Counted from the first letter of the stretch, positions 10,601-20,600 are shown. The stretch is DNA of 64,000 nt from Cyclobacteriaceae bacterium (GCA_015488485.1 WFNR01000114.1:1-64000), one strand, 5' to 3'. Notes: generated from the letters alone by a model not told the origin. Numbers and translations are program-made.

Positions 10601-13600
10601 TCCCGGTTAGCGGCTGCATCGCGTGCTTCAGCCCTTACCTGATAAGGAGTGTTGATATAGGCAACAGCAGGTGGCTCAAGGGTAAAATCGAGAGCGGTAG
10701 CATCTACATCCAGCGCCAGCGCATCACCCGAACTGGTACTTTCACCGGCACCTATCTGGCTTGAGTTGGTTTGTACGTTGAAATACATCTGCTCGGCAGT
10801 GAATTCAAGTTTCTTGTTATCAACCAGTACGGTAGGCTCCATATATCCGGTCATGGGGAAGGCAAAGCCGCTTACCCTGAAATCGAGCGAATCGTATAAC
10901 CAGATGTTCAAGGTGTAGGTTTTGCTGGTATTGTCGCTTACATAGCCAATGCTATCGGGAGCGGTGCTGAGCGATTTAAATCTGATATCGGTAGGAGTAA
11001 TAACTCCGTTGGCCGTATTCCCCATGTCATCGGTCAGGGTGGCACCGGCAATTATTTGCGTCCAGTCGTTAAAGGCGGCATCATTATAGGTTGCACCGGG
11101 GGTAATCAAAATGTCAGAGAAGATCGTGGCAATACCGTCATCTTCGGCACCGCCATCATCTGCTATCACAAAATCAAATACGGCAACACCGGGGGCGGCT
11201 GTATTTAAGGATGAAATGTTGGCCGGCTCACTCAGGCTGCCGGCAGTGATCAGGGTGGTTTGGGCTACCCGTACGGTTACGCTGTTACTCACAGCAATGT
11301 TTGGTATTATACCATCGGCATTTGTATTTGTAGCACTAACCCCCAATGTGCCATTACCGGCCGAGCCATCGCTCACATCGGTGTACTGGAAGTTGGCGGG
11401 AAATGTTGCAATGCCATTGGTTATGTTGGTCGGTACATTGCTCATGCCCAACCCCTTGGCGTTACCGACCGTAATCGGTGATGAATAATCCAGGTCGGTA
11501 TTGCCCAGGGCATCAACGGCTGCCACTACCGGTGCCGGGCTTACATTGGCCAGCACAAAGGCAGTGACAGGTGGCTGGGTGGTAAAACTTAATTGGGTAG
11601 TTACCACCTCAATACGGTTGAGGTCGCCTGTTGAAGGTGTGGCGGCTGCAAAAGAGGCAAAATCCGAACTTTGGGAATCGGTAGTTACATTGGTGATGGT
11701 GAATACCGATTGTTCATTATCATCTACCACGCTATTGTAGCTTACGTAAAGTTTCAGGGTAGCAGAAGCGTTGTCAGGGGTAACGAAATTAAGGCCATTA
11801 AAAACCACAGTAGCTGCTCCGGGCATTTCGGCTAACTCGGTTGTGTCGCTATATAAAGCGATGCGTCTGATATTTTCAAAATTGCTGATACTCACTTCCA
11901 AAGAGGTGATGGTGGTAGGGGCGGTATCGGGGTCGGACAGGTCTGCGCCTCCGTCTTTAACAATAAACTCGCCAACCTGTATTTCACCAATGCCATCCAG
12001 TACAATATCATTTTCCTGGTAATTGATGTAGCGAATGTTGGCCGCAGGCGTAAAAGCCGTAGCTTCCAGGGTGGATTCCACGGATACAAAGACCTCAAAA
12101 GGAGTGCTTACGGAAGGGGTATGGCCGGTCAGTGAGGCTGTCAGCGTCAGATTGGTGCCTTTGGCGGTGTGCACGATGGCCGGGGCCATGCCAAAACCGT
12201 TAATAAGTGGTACTGCCAAGGGGTCGCCCGTCATCGTGCCTGATGAGGACAGACTTACAGTAGCATTGTTGTCGAGGTCACGATTGTTGTTGGCGTCAAT
12301 GACCTCCAGGGTTACGGACGGAGTCATGGTAGCCGATAGGGTTACATTGCTCGGCTGGGTAATAAAAGCCAGCCGGTCAGAAGTAACCTCAATGCGGTTG
12401 TTATCACCTGTTAGCGGACTAGCAGCCCCTCCGGCATCGGGAGCAGCAAAGGTAGAACCGGTGGCTGTAGCTGCTGTTACGGTAAATTGAAAATTCTGGT
12501 TGTCAGTAACCGTGCTGTTGAAACTTACATAGAGGCTGAATGTCTTGCTGCCGTCATCGGGAGCCTCCAGATTCAGGCCGGTAAAAGTAACGCTGGCGGC
12601 AGCCGGCTGGTTGGCAATGATACTGGTGCCATCATGTAAGCCGATGTTACGAACATTAGCAAAATTGCTTAGGCTAAAGGTAATATCCTCTAATACCGTA
12701 GCTGCATTGTCGGGGTCATTGGCTGCTCCACCGTCACGAATAGTGAATTCCGCTACTTTAATATCACCTACGCCATCTCCATTTACTGTTGCTTCCTGGT
12801 AGTTTTGATAAGGAATATTATCAGTAGGGTCAAAGGTCGTAATTACAATATCCGACTGGGCATCACCGGAGACAAAAGTATAGGGCCCGGTATCATCGGA
12901 GGCAAGCCCGGACAAGCTGGCCCGGAAAGTATAAGTGCCGGCTTTATGCACCTGCATATCAGTTCGTGTGAAGGCACCGTTCACCAGGTTTTCATCCGTG
13001 TCGTTTGGAAAACCATCCGATTCCAGATAACCACCGGGAGGGGCACTGACGGCAGTCATGCTAACGTTGCCCGTACGATCAAAATCGCGGTTGAGGTTGG
13101 CATCGGTAGCCTGTACGGTCACCGTAAAGTTGGCATGCGGGTAACTGATACCGCTTACCGACTGCCAGTAAAGGCGGCTGGCAGTTACAGTAACCGTATT
13201 GTTGCTATTGCCCGAAGAAGCAGAAGAGCCTGTAAACTGGCTACCGTTGGGAGGCCCGCTTGCCAGAGTAATATCACCATCGGATATTGAGAATACCAGA
13301 TTTTTGTTGTCAATATCCAGGCCGGTGGTTACGATATCGCTACGCAGCCATACCCTGATTTCGTAAGTTTTGGTGGCGTTGTCGGCTATGTAACCCAGGC
13401 TGCCGCTGCTACTGGGTATATTGCTGATCGTGATGCTGTTGGCAGCGATCACGAAATCACCAGGATTGTCCTGCGAGTTGATGCTGTTGGCACCGTCCGA
13501 GAAGATCACCCCGGCAATCACCTTGGTCCAGTCACCGGTATTGTCGGCTGCTGCACGGTTGATCACCATCTGACTGATCAGGGTAGGGGCGGTATCCACA

Positions 13601-15378
13601 TTGCTATTGCTGCCGTCATCGCGGATATCGAAGGTGAAGTTAGCGGCTTGCGCCTGGGCATCGGTTTTGCTGTTGACCATAGAGGAATAACTGGCCGTGC
13701 CGCTGCCATTCTGAATGTTGGTAGAAGAGCCTACCGGCAACGTGGTATTGTCTTCCGGTACCGGTGCTGAGGTTTTATAGTCAATAACCGCTCCGCTATT
13801 GGTGTAGGGGTAAATGCGGAACACATAGTTACGGCCGGAGGTGAGGTTGCTGACTGACTGTGAAGTGGTGCCGGCAACTACGTTTATGGCATAGTTGCCA
13901 TCGGCCCAGTTGTTGTCATCGGCTACCGGGGTACCGTCCGTTACCGTGGCAAAGGTGCCGGTCAGGGCATCACGCCCCACAATCAGGTAACCGTCCGGCT
14001 CCTGACCACCGGCCACTTCCATCCAATTCAAATCTATAACGGTAGTGGAAGATGCGGTAGCCGTGAAGTTGTTGACATGGTTGGTCGGCTCGGGTAGCGG
14101 ATTGACGTTGTTGGTGACACTGAAATTGCTGAAAGTGTTCAGGTCAATATTCGCACTGTTTTGGGCATTACCGGTGCCATCATAAGAAAACAGCAGGGTT
14201 TCACCATATAATACATTTTGCGTAAGCGTGAAAGTAAGGGTATTGCTACCGCTACCGCTAACCGAAGAAATACTACCTGAAGTACCTGATATTGCAAAGC
14301 CATTGGCGTTGCTAAGCGTAATGGCATCATCAAAAGTAGCCTCCAGTTGGTTAGGTGTGGCATCCTGCACTACGGCCGATACTATCTTGGGCCCCACATT
14401 GTTGGTGATGGACTGATTTAGAAAGCTATTAAGCGGGTTGCCAGCGGCATCGGTGGCATTGCCGCTGCCGTCATAGCTTAGCGTTATGCTTTCGCCCGAT
14501 ACTACCGTGCCGGCTATGGTAAAGGTAACACTGCTGCCACTGGCAGAGGCCGCTGTAATGGTGCCGTTGCTGGTGCCGCCTACAGTAAAGCCACTGCCAT
14601 CGGTAATGCTCATGTTCTCATCAAAATTCACTACCAACTGATCGGGATTGGCATTGGTGATGCTACCATCCACAAAAGAGGGTGATATGCCATCAGCTAC
14701 GCTGTTGTCGTTGTCTGTGCTATTACTATTACCAGCCAGATCTTCTACGGCAGCAGCGTCTATATCCAGGTTATTGGTGGTATAGTCGGGCGCTACGGCA
14801 TTTATAGTAAGGTTGACAATCGTATTGTCCATGGCATCAACCGCAGCGGCAGTTACAGTAGGATTTCCTGAAAAACTGGTGTAGTCTGGATTTTGTACCG
14901 GTTCATTAAATGTAACGGCAATATTGGTGGTGGTAGTCGTTTTGGCACTTACGAATACCGGTGGAGCTTCATCGTTCAGGTTGTCAGATACCGATTCGCT
15001 GGCGGCCATGGGTTGGTCACTGCCATTGTAGATCGAAGTTCCGTCTGCCGGTTGCACGGTTAGCAATTCGCTGCCGTCAGGGGTGCCTGAGAGCGTTAAA
15101 TTAATAGTAGCTGTGGCATCTCCGGCTGTATGCACTACCGAAAAACTGCTCAAAGTAGCCGTACCTCCGCTAATGGAAACTGTCAAGTCAGTATTTACCA
15201 GATCACCGGTACTACCCGTATTGGTGTAAACCCCTTCACTAAAAGTAATTGTGGCACTGCTGTTATCCGCAGCTACCACCAACGAGGTCATAGTAGGCTG
15301 GGCCTGCAGTATGGCACCAAAGCTGCTAACTACGATAAATAACCCTAAAATTATGCTTCGGTGTATCAGTTTCTTCAC
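4648..15378 (-). CDS. Giant T9SS-exported multidomain adhesin-like protein
   Basis: A 3576-residue secreted protein, the last gene of the six-gene operon. A signal peptide covers residues 1-26. Next come several Ig-like or SwmB-like repeats (about 28-430), a fibronectin-III-like domain (430-550), and a tandem array of five composite units of about 280 residues (590-1900). An SbsA-like Ig domain lies near 2100-2210, two PKD domains at about 2820-3025, and a cleaved-adhesin or jellyroll-like segment at 3030-3240. An Omp28/thioredoxin-fold-like region starting TVLIEHF covers about 3240-3440. The last 82 residues (3495-3576) are a type A T9SS sorting domain with the LYPNPA motif. It should cross the outer membrane by T9SS and be anchored on the surface. 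The start is GTG, in frame with and 12 bases after the stop of the preceding lipoprotein gene. The adhesive role is inferred from the domains; the ligand is unknown. Confidence 0.9.
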   Translation of the reverse strand: MKKLIHRSIILGLFIVVSSFGAILQAQPTMTSLVVAADNSSATITFSEGVYTNTGSTGDLVNTDLTVSISGGTATLSSFSVVHTAGDATATINLTLSGTPDGSELLTVQPADGTSIYNGSDQPMAASESVSDNLNDEAPPVFVSAKTTTTTNIAVTFNEPVQNPDYTSFSGNPTVTAAAVDAMDNTIVNLTINAVAPDYTTNNLDIDAAAVEDLAGNSNSTDNDNSVADGISPSFVDGSITNANPDQLVVNFDENMSITDGSGFTVGGTSNGTITAASASGSSVTFTIAGTVVSGESITLSYDGSGNATDAAGNPLNSFLNQSITNNVGPKIVSAVVQDATPNQLEATFDDAITLSNANGFAISGTSGSISSVSGSGSNTLTFTLTQNVLYGETLLFSYDGTGNAQNSANIDLNTFSNFSVTNNVNPLPEPTNHVNNFTATASSTTVIDLNWMEVAGGQEPDGYLIVGRDALTGTFATVTDGTPVADDNNWADGNYAINVVAGTTSQSVSNLTSGRNYVFRIYPYTNSGAVIDYKTSAPVPEDNTTLPVGSSTNIQNGSGTASYSSMVNSKTDAQAQAANFTFDIRDDGSNSNVDTAPTLISQMVINRAAADNTGDWTKVIAGVIFSDGANSINSQDNPGDFVIAANSITISNIPSSSGSLGYIADNATKTYEIRVWLRSDIVTTGLDIDNKNLVFSISDGDITLASGPPNGSQFTGSSASSGNSNNTVTVTASRLYWQSVSGISYPHANFTVTVQATDANLNRDFDRTGNVSMTAVSAPPGGYLESDGFPNDTDENLVNGAFTRTDMQVHKAGTYTFRASLSGLASDDTGPYTFVSGDAQSDIVITTFDPTDNIPYQNYQEATVNGDGVGDIKVAEFTIRDGGAANDPDNAATVLEDITFSLSNFANVRNIGLHDGTSIIANQPAAASVTFTGLNLEAPDDGSKTFSLYVSFNSTVTDNQNFQFTVTAATATGSTFAAPDAGGAASPLTGDNNRIEVTSDRLAFITQPSNVTLSATMTPSVTLEVIDANNNRDLDNNATVSLSSSGTMTGDPLAVPLINGFGMAPAIVHTAKGTNLTLTASLTGHTPSVSTPFEVFVSVESTLEATAFTPAANIRYINYQENDIVLDGIGEIQVGEFIVKDGGADLSDPDTAPTTITSLEVSISNFENIRRIALYSDTTELAEMPGAATVVFNGLNFVTPDNASATLKLYVSYNSVVDDNEQSVFTITNVTTDSQSSDFASFAAATPSTGDLNRIEVVTTQLSFTTQPPVTAFVLANVSPAPVVAAVDALGNTDLDYSSPITVGNAKGLGMSNVPTNITNGIATFPANFQYTDVSDGSAGNGTLGVSATNTNADGIIPNIAVSNSVTVRVAQTTLITAGSLSEPANISSLNTAAPGVAVFDFVIADDGGAEDDGIATIFSDILITPGATYNDAAFNDWTQIIAGATLTDDMGNTANGVITPTDIRFKSLSTAPDSIGYVSDNTSKTYTLNIWLYDSLDFRVSGFAFPMTGYMEPTVLVDNKKLEFTAEQMYFNVQTNSSQIGAGESTSSGDALALDVDATALDFTLEPPAVAYINTPYQVRAEARDAAANRDVDFTFNLSSDVTNQGGLTMLNAPTTADSFTAGKLDFDAAFQYRDAGASPAGQLQIQANGLSSNTTAIEVRASAESFVVADNAVLNSIIVPVQYDANDIVNDGVADVEIARFILYDGTSPTFGGIPDADGAETRVTDLDIAITNSTNLKKVALYIEEPVGSGTFVEVTEVNAAPVINFEDLANGLFFAADDNKRVFTIVASFQDTYNEGDVIQVTIDNIETRLGGSLMDGALSLPFTDPAKNKLDIVATALVFQTTPLDAIQGIEIAPTPVLPTVRAEDSKGNLDISFNNSATVTSGAGMANVPTAFVSGVLNFTGFYYTAPGNGTLTIVAGSLNATSTPVDVIHTEFTTLDIGGSTSQTNNGIEAGNFLPASGVNKAILGFEITAVTGTAAQPVLQSLTVNMGNPYASTLSNIRLVSSADNKYDQGTDMPLSATVVTNATDVEFQNINLDLSTGTKYLFVVVDVQSTASLADPAITPTITATPATPQDVNLSSGTVRASLVGRTYGFRDAIPPTVYDDPNTTEIDGLTPRNGDPNFPASYQISLRFNERVLPVDSTLSIYSLTADTLVAVLKIDPLASTDSVTFYYDPTSPVAGSTLQDNTNYYILVAANSFSDLSGNKFAGITGKNDWVFKTSDNVPPVFPAGLTPAAVNIIDVGFDLQVALDEPGRIYYIVVDPNVDSGTPTVTEIRNRTFGTILAADSADIGSGNAYHYFSIFDPAVFSAGNDFRVWITAQDNALPLPNAMAEGTQVAVDGTLLSTGGGIIVQNTPSGNPSDICLGEPQTVLAPINLVEGANNAFVSGSGQTINLVLPSGFEFDTTSVEVLAQGGNISNAGYDFLNQTILTVSYDISGTNQRDKLIIKNLKVKALGSAGTSGDIIRLGGTGALSIADGTVLASLNTTQRPIVTFTTDPNTSSIGDAVGSVALIPDLSALDKGTREFFGNGVFGDTLYTQVAGIGTHTITFKYTDEQGCVSEYSLTRSIFDSDNAIVGLDNQYCSLDTAIVSSTARTNFTLIQLTVDVPPDQPPGVDTVNTFGVSEDLSLSISGSNYVFTPTTFHIKQNFDKFFNSANQTNNGGLIGELLFTGIYQSNLNITQFDTLKQRVKIYFVPTAEITIDNYGSIGDNSFDTLNILPTIQAPPELEFCVNEAPIELKGSTSNGYFAVSIPTQFSTDSLGYPGLVDNGDGTGFIDLAQMAAASGYGEVNIKFVASQDGSLCNTSVAQTIRIHPAPVADYSVPAIICEDTPIAFSDYTGYSASDSAIVAASTNNAVLPAIVDWSWNFDDDANATSNNPNTASGKDTVHTYLDPDLYNVALQVVSEYGCQADTSRQLVVGGIPQPSFIFTGLSLRDSIAFQSTSTVEPSSASLAHTIDVVQWDVDGNGSFDLIDDDQDSTSDNNNILKYQYSAPGVYDVRFVAVSSTGCSDSLTRQIAILDNKVAGSTADSIYNETFNNDDGNWLALPEIDASGQPKSTSSWAWGNPSGKSITAGTDQQPGIWVTGLTVPYDSAERSYVYSPVIDFSSLDRPMIQFDVFIDLEEQDGVIFEYSTDSLNIMDPNKKWQSLGKQNEGINWFNAVGLAGTPGVDPTGLGWTGTNTGWITAKHDLGEIYKTASDVNEAKKIKSNVVFRFGLGSIPAAKNTGGFAFDNVFMGNRTRTVLIEHFTSMAGSAVNKTENQVIRNLANQPTGAELVVINYHTSADGPDYFNQINPAEPDARALYYGIDTTPRAVIDGSQNRNENKLFSAWGETYYSQRTLQISPFDINITTPDVGDGKLHLSATITSLSNEINNDITIHMAVVADSLAASEIPFNGIASGEEYFYSTLLKMLPDAAGTQVAGGLPLGQSVTAESTWDPVDILNNGNLDPSNLRVVVFVQDNLTKEVHQAQWATPTINLVLGVEELDNGNRIALYPNPADVRLNVRLAQPLANAADLLIRDVTGKTLLHQQVAAGRQHFEIATQNFNPGIYYLSVQTKDGTATFRFVVQH
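9680..13640 (-). repeat. Protein-level tandem array: five composite ~280-residue units
   Basis: Within the giant protein two motifs alternate five times. One resembles EFTIRDGGA...DITFSLSNFANVRNIGLHDG, near residues 590, 870, 1130, 1410 and 1700. The other resembles LAFITQPSNVTLS...VDANNNRDLD, near residues 734, 1002, 1262, 1564 and 1844. Spacing is about 260-300 residues. The DNA has diverged, so the array is ancient and not a recent slippage product. Positions were estimated by eye from the translation. Confidence 0.7.
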
Positions 15379-15390
15379 TTTCTTGTGTTT

Positions 15391-16569
15391 TTACTCGTTG
15401 GTTAATTTTCCTTCACGCGTTAATTTCACCAGCATCATCAAGTCCACATCGTTGGTGTTGGTCATGGTGGCCAGTATCACCAGCCCACCATCAGTGGCCT
15501 GTACCAGGGCACTGCCTGTTTCATTGCCGGTACCACCTATGATGCGGGTAAAGCCGGTCGTTCCGGTTTTGCGGACATAAAGATCATAGTCGGTGCGGGC
15601 GCCATTGCCATCCACCCGTTTGTCGGTATAGCCCAGCACTACTATGCTGCCGTCCGAAGCAGTAATAGCGGCATTGCCATACACATCGTTGCCGGCTTCG
15701 CTAAACACCAGGGGCTCACCTACCGGAGCAATACTGCCACTTGTGCTGAACATGGCCAGGGCAACGGCCGTTTTGCCGGTATCGGCCAGGCGGATGGTCT
15801 GGGTAATCATGGCCCCGATTGGCGCTTTGGCCAGACCGCCTGTTTGCGACAGTACGGTCATCCCCGGAAAGAGATCATCCAGTTGCCCACGGTGCTGGGT
15901 GTTATCGGCCGGAGTGATCATGGCGCTGATACTGTAATTGTTGCCGGCCTCCTGATTGCCGGTAGCCCAGATTATATCCCCGTTGCCAGCTTCCAGCATA
16001 TTGCCAAAGGTAATGCGCTGAGTATTGCTGGTGCCCCATTTTTGCGGCCCCCAGCTCTGGGTAAGATCGGAGGTGTAGCCGGCCAGAAAGATGGAGTCTC
16101 CGTCATTCTGGTAGCCGCTAACGATGATTTCACCGCTGGCAGCAGCCAGTATGGCACTACCGCGCAGGCCGGATAAATTGGTGTATTGACGGTTGTTACC
16201 TTCCGTATCGGTTTTGATGAGCGCCATCGCAGCGGGTAGGTTGTTGCTATTAATGCTATCACCCACTATAAAGTAACCGTTGGCGGTGACAGCCAGCGCT
16301 TTACCATCAATGTTTGGCAACTGAACAGCCCACAGCCTGTTACCCTGCAGGTCGGTTTTTATCAGCAAGGAACTGATACTGCCGTCACGACCGGTATTGA
16401 CCCCCAGGAGCAAATAGCCGTCCGCCAGCCTGGCCAGATCGCGTGCCCGGGTGTTACCGTCTTCACCATAAAACTTCATAAAAGCCTGTGTTTGGGTCGG
16501 TTCAAGGTCGTTCAGACTACAACTTGTAGTCAGTAAAAACACTGTGATATAAAGCAGATATCTGGTCAT
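15391..16569 (-). CDS. Propeller-like outer-membrane lipoprotein
   Basis: A 392-residue protein with a short signal sequence and an LLTTSC lipobox-like site, which puts the lipidated cysteine at residue 17. The mature part is built of repeated strands of the type DGYLLLGVNTG, NGYFIVGD and GEIIVSGYQNDGD, alternating with DLQGNRLW-like blades. This is typical of seven-bladed propellers related to delta-60 or quinoprotein-like repeats. The likely location is the outer membrane, on either face. It sits between the outer-membrane barrel gene (6-base gap) and the giant adhesin (12-base gap, same reading frame), so I infer that it helps display or anchor the adhesin. No catalytic motif is visible. 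Confidence 0.75.
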   Translation of the reverse strand: MTRYLLYITVFLLTTSCSLNDLEPTQTQAFMKFYGEDGNTRARDLARLADGYLLLGVNTGRDGSISSLLIKTDLQGNRLWAVQLPNIDGKALAVTANGYFIVGDSINSNNLPAAMALIKTDTEGNNRQYTNLSGLRGSAILAAASGEIIVSGYQNDGDSIFLAGYTSDLTQSWGPQKWGTSNTQRITFGNMLEAGNGDIIWATGNQEAGNNYSISAMITPADNTQHRGQLDDLFPGMTVLSQTGGLAKAPIGAMITQTIRLADTGKTAVALAMFSTSGSIAPVGEPLVFSEAGNDVYGNAAITASDGSIVVLGYTDKRVDGNGARTDYDLYVRKTGTTGFTRIIGGTGNETGSALVQATDGGLVILATMTNTNDVDLMMLVKLTREGKLTNE

Positions 16570-16575
16570 CCCGGC

Positions 16576-17643
16576 TTATAAAGGTTTAGGTATATAAATA
16601 TTCAAAGTATATCCCAGGGAGATGGCTATATGGTGCAGTTTGTAGATATCATCCTGGATAAGCGTATTGATTTGTGCAGCTTGCGATGGCTGTAATACGC
16701 TGCCGGGTTTGGTCAGGTTAGTAAAGCTATAGGCATAGCGCAGTTCCAGCGACAGGAATCCCTCGCCCACCTTGTAAGTAGTACCTAATCCGGCTTGAGC
16801 GCCAAAGTTGAGCGGTTTTTTGTCAGGGGTAGTGGTAAGCTGAAAGGTTACATCCTGGTCGTTGATCATTTGCAGCACATTGGCATCTACCGGTTTGGTG
16901 GCTTTAAGCAGATAATCAACCGACAGGCCGCCAAGCAGGTATAGCTTGAACTTAGGCTGTTTTTCAAAGGAAATGACGTATTTGGCCGATACCGGTAGTG
17001 AGAGCCATTGCATTTCCTCAAAAGTAGTGGTGCTGATATAGGGGCTACCGGTGGCCGTACCGGTTTGCGACTGGGTACGTTGAATGGCCATGTTCCTGAA
17101 TTGCAATTCGGGAAAAAGATAAAGCCTGTCGGCTATTTTATATTCAAAATTAATTCCCAGGCCAAACAAACCTACGCGCGGCTGGTAAGCCGGTTTGTCG
17201 CTGTTCAGATCCAGGGCGCTGTTGAGTTGGGTTACCTCTGCCTGCGACAAGTTCACCATATATTTAATACCTATATTAAAAACTGGCTCATGACGAAACT
17301 GATTATACAGGGTGATGAACTCGGTGGGATCGATAGCCGGGTTGGTGCGGAATTCATGGTTGGTTTTGAGCAGGCGCAACATGGTGGCCTCGGCTTTTTG
17401 ATCTTCATCCAGAAAAATATAAGCCAGCGTAAGCAGCCGCAAGGCTTCGGCTTTTTGTGCCTTGGTAAAGTCGGCCTGTTCCAGGCAGTTTAACAGCAGG
17501 GGCTCAATATCCTGAATACGCCCCTCATCGTAGCGTTGCTGGGCCGTCTGGATATTCTGCACGCATGGCTTATCTTCACTATCCTGAGCACGAGCAGAAT
17601 AAGCTAAAGCAACGATTATTAAAATACATATAATTCTCTGCAT
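16576..17643 (-). CDS. Outer-membrane beta-barrel protein with TPR-like N-terminus
   Basis: A 355-residue protein with a signal peptide ending ...ARAQ at residue 20. Residues 25-125 look like helical TPR-type repeats (QQRYDEGRIQDIEPLL, AEALRLLTLAYIFLDEDQKAEATMLRLL). The rest, from about 130, is an alternating-hydrophobicity beta barrel (FGLGINFEYKIADRLYLFPELQF, LSLELRYAYSF) ending in LGYTLNIYIPKPL. I infer a barrel of 8-10 strands with a periplasmic helical domain. It does not look like the T9SS-associated PorP/SprF family, which lacks the N-terminal helical part. The gene begins 1 base after the STAND gene ends, so the two are almost certainly co-transcribed. Confidence 0.75.
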   Translation of the reverse strand: MQRIICILIIVALAYSARAQDSEDKPCVQNIQTAQQRYDEGRIQDIEPLLLNCLEQADFTKAQKAEALRLLTLAYIFLDEDQKAEATMLRLLKTNHEFRTNPAIDPTEFITLYNQFRHEPVFNIGIKYMVNLSQAEVTQLNSALDLNSDKPAYQPRVGLFGLGINFEYKIADRLYLFPELQFRNMAIQRTQSQTGTATGSPYISTTTFEEMQWLSLPVSAKYVISFEKQPKFKLYLLGGLSVDYLLKATKPVDANVLQMINDQDVTFQLTTTPDKKPLNFGAQAGLGTTYKVGEGFLSLELRYAYSFTNLTKPGSVLQPSQAAQINTLIQDDIYKLHHIAISLGYTLNIYIPKPL

Positions 17644-17644
17644 A

Positions 17645-20600
17645 TCAGTTTGTTATATCGCAAGTATTAGTATCGTACGGATCTTGCTCGGTTATCTCCA
17701 TTACATAGGTTTCCCATTCATCTTTTGTGAAGCTACGGTTGATGAGTTTGCACAGGCGCCTGGCCATCACCTCAATGTTCATCGGCCAAACTTTCACCTC
17801 GCCCTCTTCGAAGCCTCCGCCAAAGAGATAGCGGCTGTCGGGAGAGAAAGCCAGCGAAGAGGCCCAGGCGTTCAGGGTAAGCTGATAGGGCAGGTCTTTG
17901 AGGTTGTCCATATTCCAGACGCTGATGGTCTTGTTAAGGCTGGATACGGCCATGTATTTGCCGTTGGGGCTGAATTTGACATCGGTGATGCGTGCCTGGT
18001 TATCGGAGAATATACGCTGTTGCTTTTGCAGGCGGGCATCGAACAAACGGATGAAGCCATCCAGTTCACCGGCTACCAGATAGTTGCTGTTGGGGCTGAA
18101 GCGGATAGCGGTAAACACGGCCTTGGGGTAGGTGGGGTATTCCACCAGCCGATTATTGTTTTGTAAATCCCAGACATAAATATGACCATCCTGTCCGGCA
18201 CCGGCCATGTAGCGACCGTCATTGCTGATATCGAAGTCATTGAGCTTGGCTGCCGGTTTGATGAACTCCCTGAGCTGCTTGTCGGCCGGTAGCACTTCCA
18301 TAATATTATTACCACCTTCGGCCAGTACAAAGAAACGGTTATCCGGTGTGGATACCTCTATATCCTTTATTTTGCCTTTCACACCTGGTATTTCCGTTAG
18401 CTTGCCATTGTTCAGGTTCAGTATCTCCATATACCTGGTGCCATCGGGTTTGCGAAAATCCCCAGCCAGCAGCAGTTGTGTTTTGTCAGCCGACAAAGCC
18501 ATATCATTGATAATATGGGTAGTACTGCGGGCCGGTAGCAGGGTGTCGGCCAGCACCTGTTCGCCATCTATGCGCCAGGCCAGCACCTTACCGTGTGAGT
18601 CGCCTGTATATACATAGTCATCGCTACTGCGGCCGGTAGCCAGGGCATATACCTGCTGGTCGTGGCCACGCAGCGATTGGGTAGTGATATCGTTGAAGCC
18701 GCCCTCTGCCAGAGCCGAATAGATGCCGGCATAGACATCGGCATTGAAGTCGGGGCCGTCAAACAGCACATTATACTTATAGCCCTGGGCGGCCAGCAGG
18801 CCCTTTAGCTGCGGATCGGGAAAGTTGCGGGTGGCTTTAAGCGCCAGCGCTCTTGACAACGAGAGGTAACGTTCCTTGCGGGCAAGTTCGGCTTGCTGGA
18901 TAGCCAGTTTTTTATTGTCATCGGCAATTTTACGGGCTTTGGCCTCCAGCTCTTTGGCCTTTTCTGCCGCTATCCTGCGCTGTTCTGCCAGAAAGCTGGC
19001 TGCCTTGGCGCTGTCCTCAGCCAGGCGCGCACGTTCGGCTTGTATCTCAGCCAGTTTTTTCTGCTGTAGCGCTCGGGCCGCATTTACGCGGGCGCTATCG
19101 GCATTTATTTTTGCCTGCCGGGCATTCTCATCGGCAAGCTCTTTTTGTTTTTCCGCTTCTATGCGTTTTTCTTCGGCTACCTGGGCGTTCTCATCGGCCC
19201 GCACCTTTTCGGTATAGGCAAAAAGCAGGATGATAACACTGATTACGGTGGCGCCCCCCATTACCATGGCGGTGATACGGGCGTTGCGTAACGCTCTGCG
19301 GGCCTGTAGTTCCTTAATGCGTTGTTCTTCTTCGAAGGCCTTGCGCGAATTGTCGAGAAAGACCATGGTGCGCTCATAGGCGGGGTCGTAGCGCTGCCCC
19401 CACACCAGGGTGGGTTTTTGCTTGATCTGCCAGTTAAGCGCCAATTGCAGGTCGGGAGGGCGCCACAGGCTACCCTTGCCGGCCTGGTGCAGGGCCGCGG
19501 CCTCGGCCAGGCGCAGGTACATGTTGATCGACTCGGCCTCCTCATCCACCCAGTTTTTCAGCCTTACCCAGATCCGCATGAGGCTTTCATGCGAGATGTC
19601 AATCATCGAGTCGGCCGTCAGTTCTTTGCCTGCCGGAGGCATTAGCAACGAGCGCCCGGGCTCTCTGAATTTCTCAATTACCGCAGCCACCTCTTCTACC
19701 GACACATCGGCTATGGCGGCTATCTCGCCCAGGCGGGTCGGGCGCCTGATGCCGAAGTTCTCCCCGCGCTTCTCGGTGATCGTCTTAAACAGCACGGCAC
19801 AGATATCGCGCTGCCGGTCGTTGAGCTCTTCGTAGGCTTCGTTGGCGTGCAACGAAAGCGCCTCTTTCATGGTGCCGATGGCCTCGTAATGTTTCAGGTC
19901 GATAGGCTCATCACCTTCGCGATAGCGCATCCAATAGTCGTAGGTGCGCATCAGGGCATGCTGCAAGATGGGCAGTTGGTCGGGGTTATCGCCCAGGTCG
20001 TTGAGCAGGCGTTGCACCAGGGTAGAGGTGATCTTGCCACCACCCACGGCTACCGGCCCTTCGATGGCCCTGCGCTTTTGTTCGCGGGTAAGCTGTGGTA
20101 TCAGATAGTGGCTGTCGTTGATCTTGCTGGTAAGCTCGGCATATTGGGCGCAGTCACCGATAAAATCGGAGCGCATGGTGATGGTAACATAAATGGCTGT
20201 TTCCTCGTTGTTGACCGCCTCCATCAGCAGGTTGATAAAGGCCAGCGATTCGTTGAGTGCCTGGCCGTTGGTGGTGCTGCTTTTGAACCTGAACAGCTCT
20301 TCAAACTGATCGATCAATACCAGGAAGTTCTTGCCGGTGGTCTCTTTCACCTGGCGGATGGCCTCCACCAGCCCTAACGAGCTGCTCTTCATGAGCGAAG
20401 TCAGGATGGTGCGTTTTATGCGCTGCTCATCCTCATCGGCTGCCTGGTAGGTAGGGTCTTGCTCCAGCAGCGCCTCTGCCAGATTACTGATAGGGTTGCT
20501 GCCCGGGCGGGCTACTATCACATCCCAGTTGGGACCGGCATCGGTGATAAAGCCGCCATACAGGATAGGCAGCACCCCGCAGTACACAAATGACGATTTA

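Noticed and set aside
16576-17643. PorP/SprF-type T9SS partner of the adhesin
   Set aside because: The N-terminal TPR-like region and the barrel pattern do not match the PorP/SprF layout; only the genomic context suggested it.
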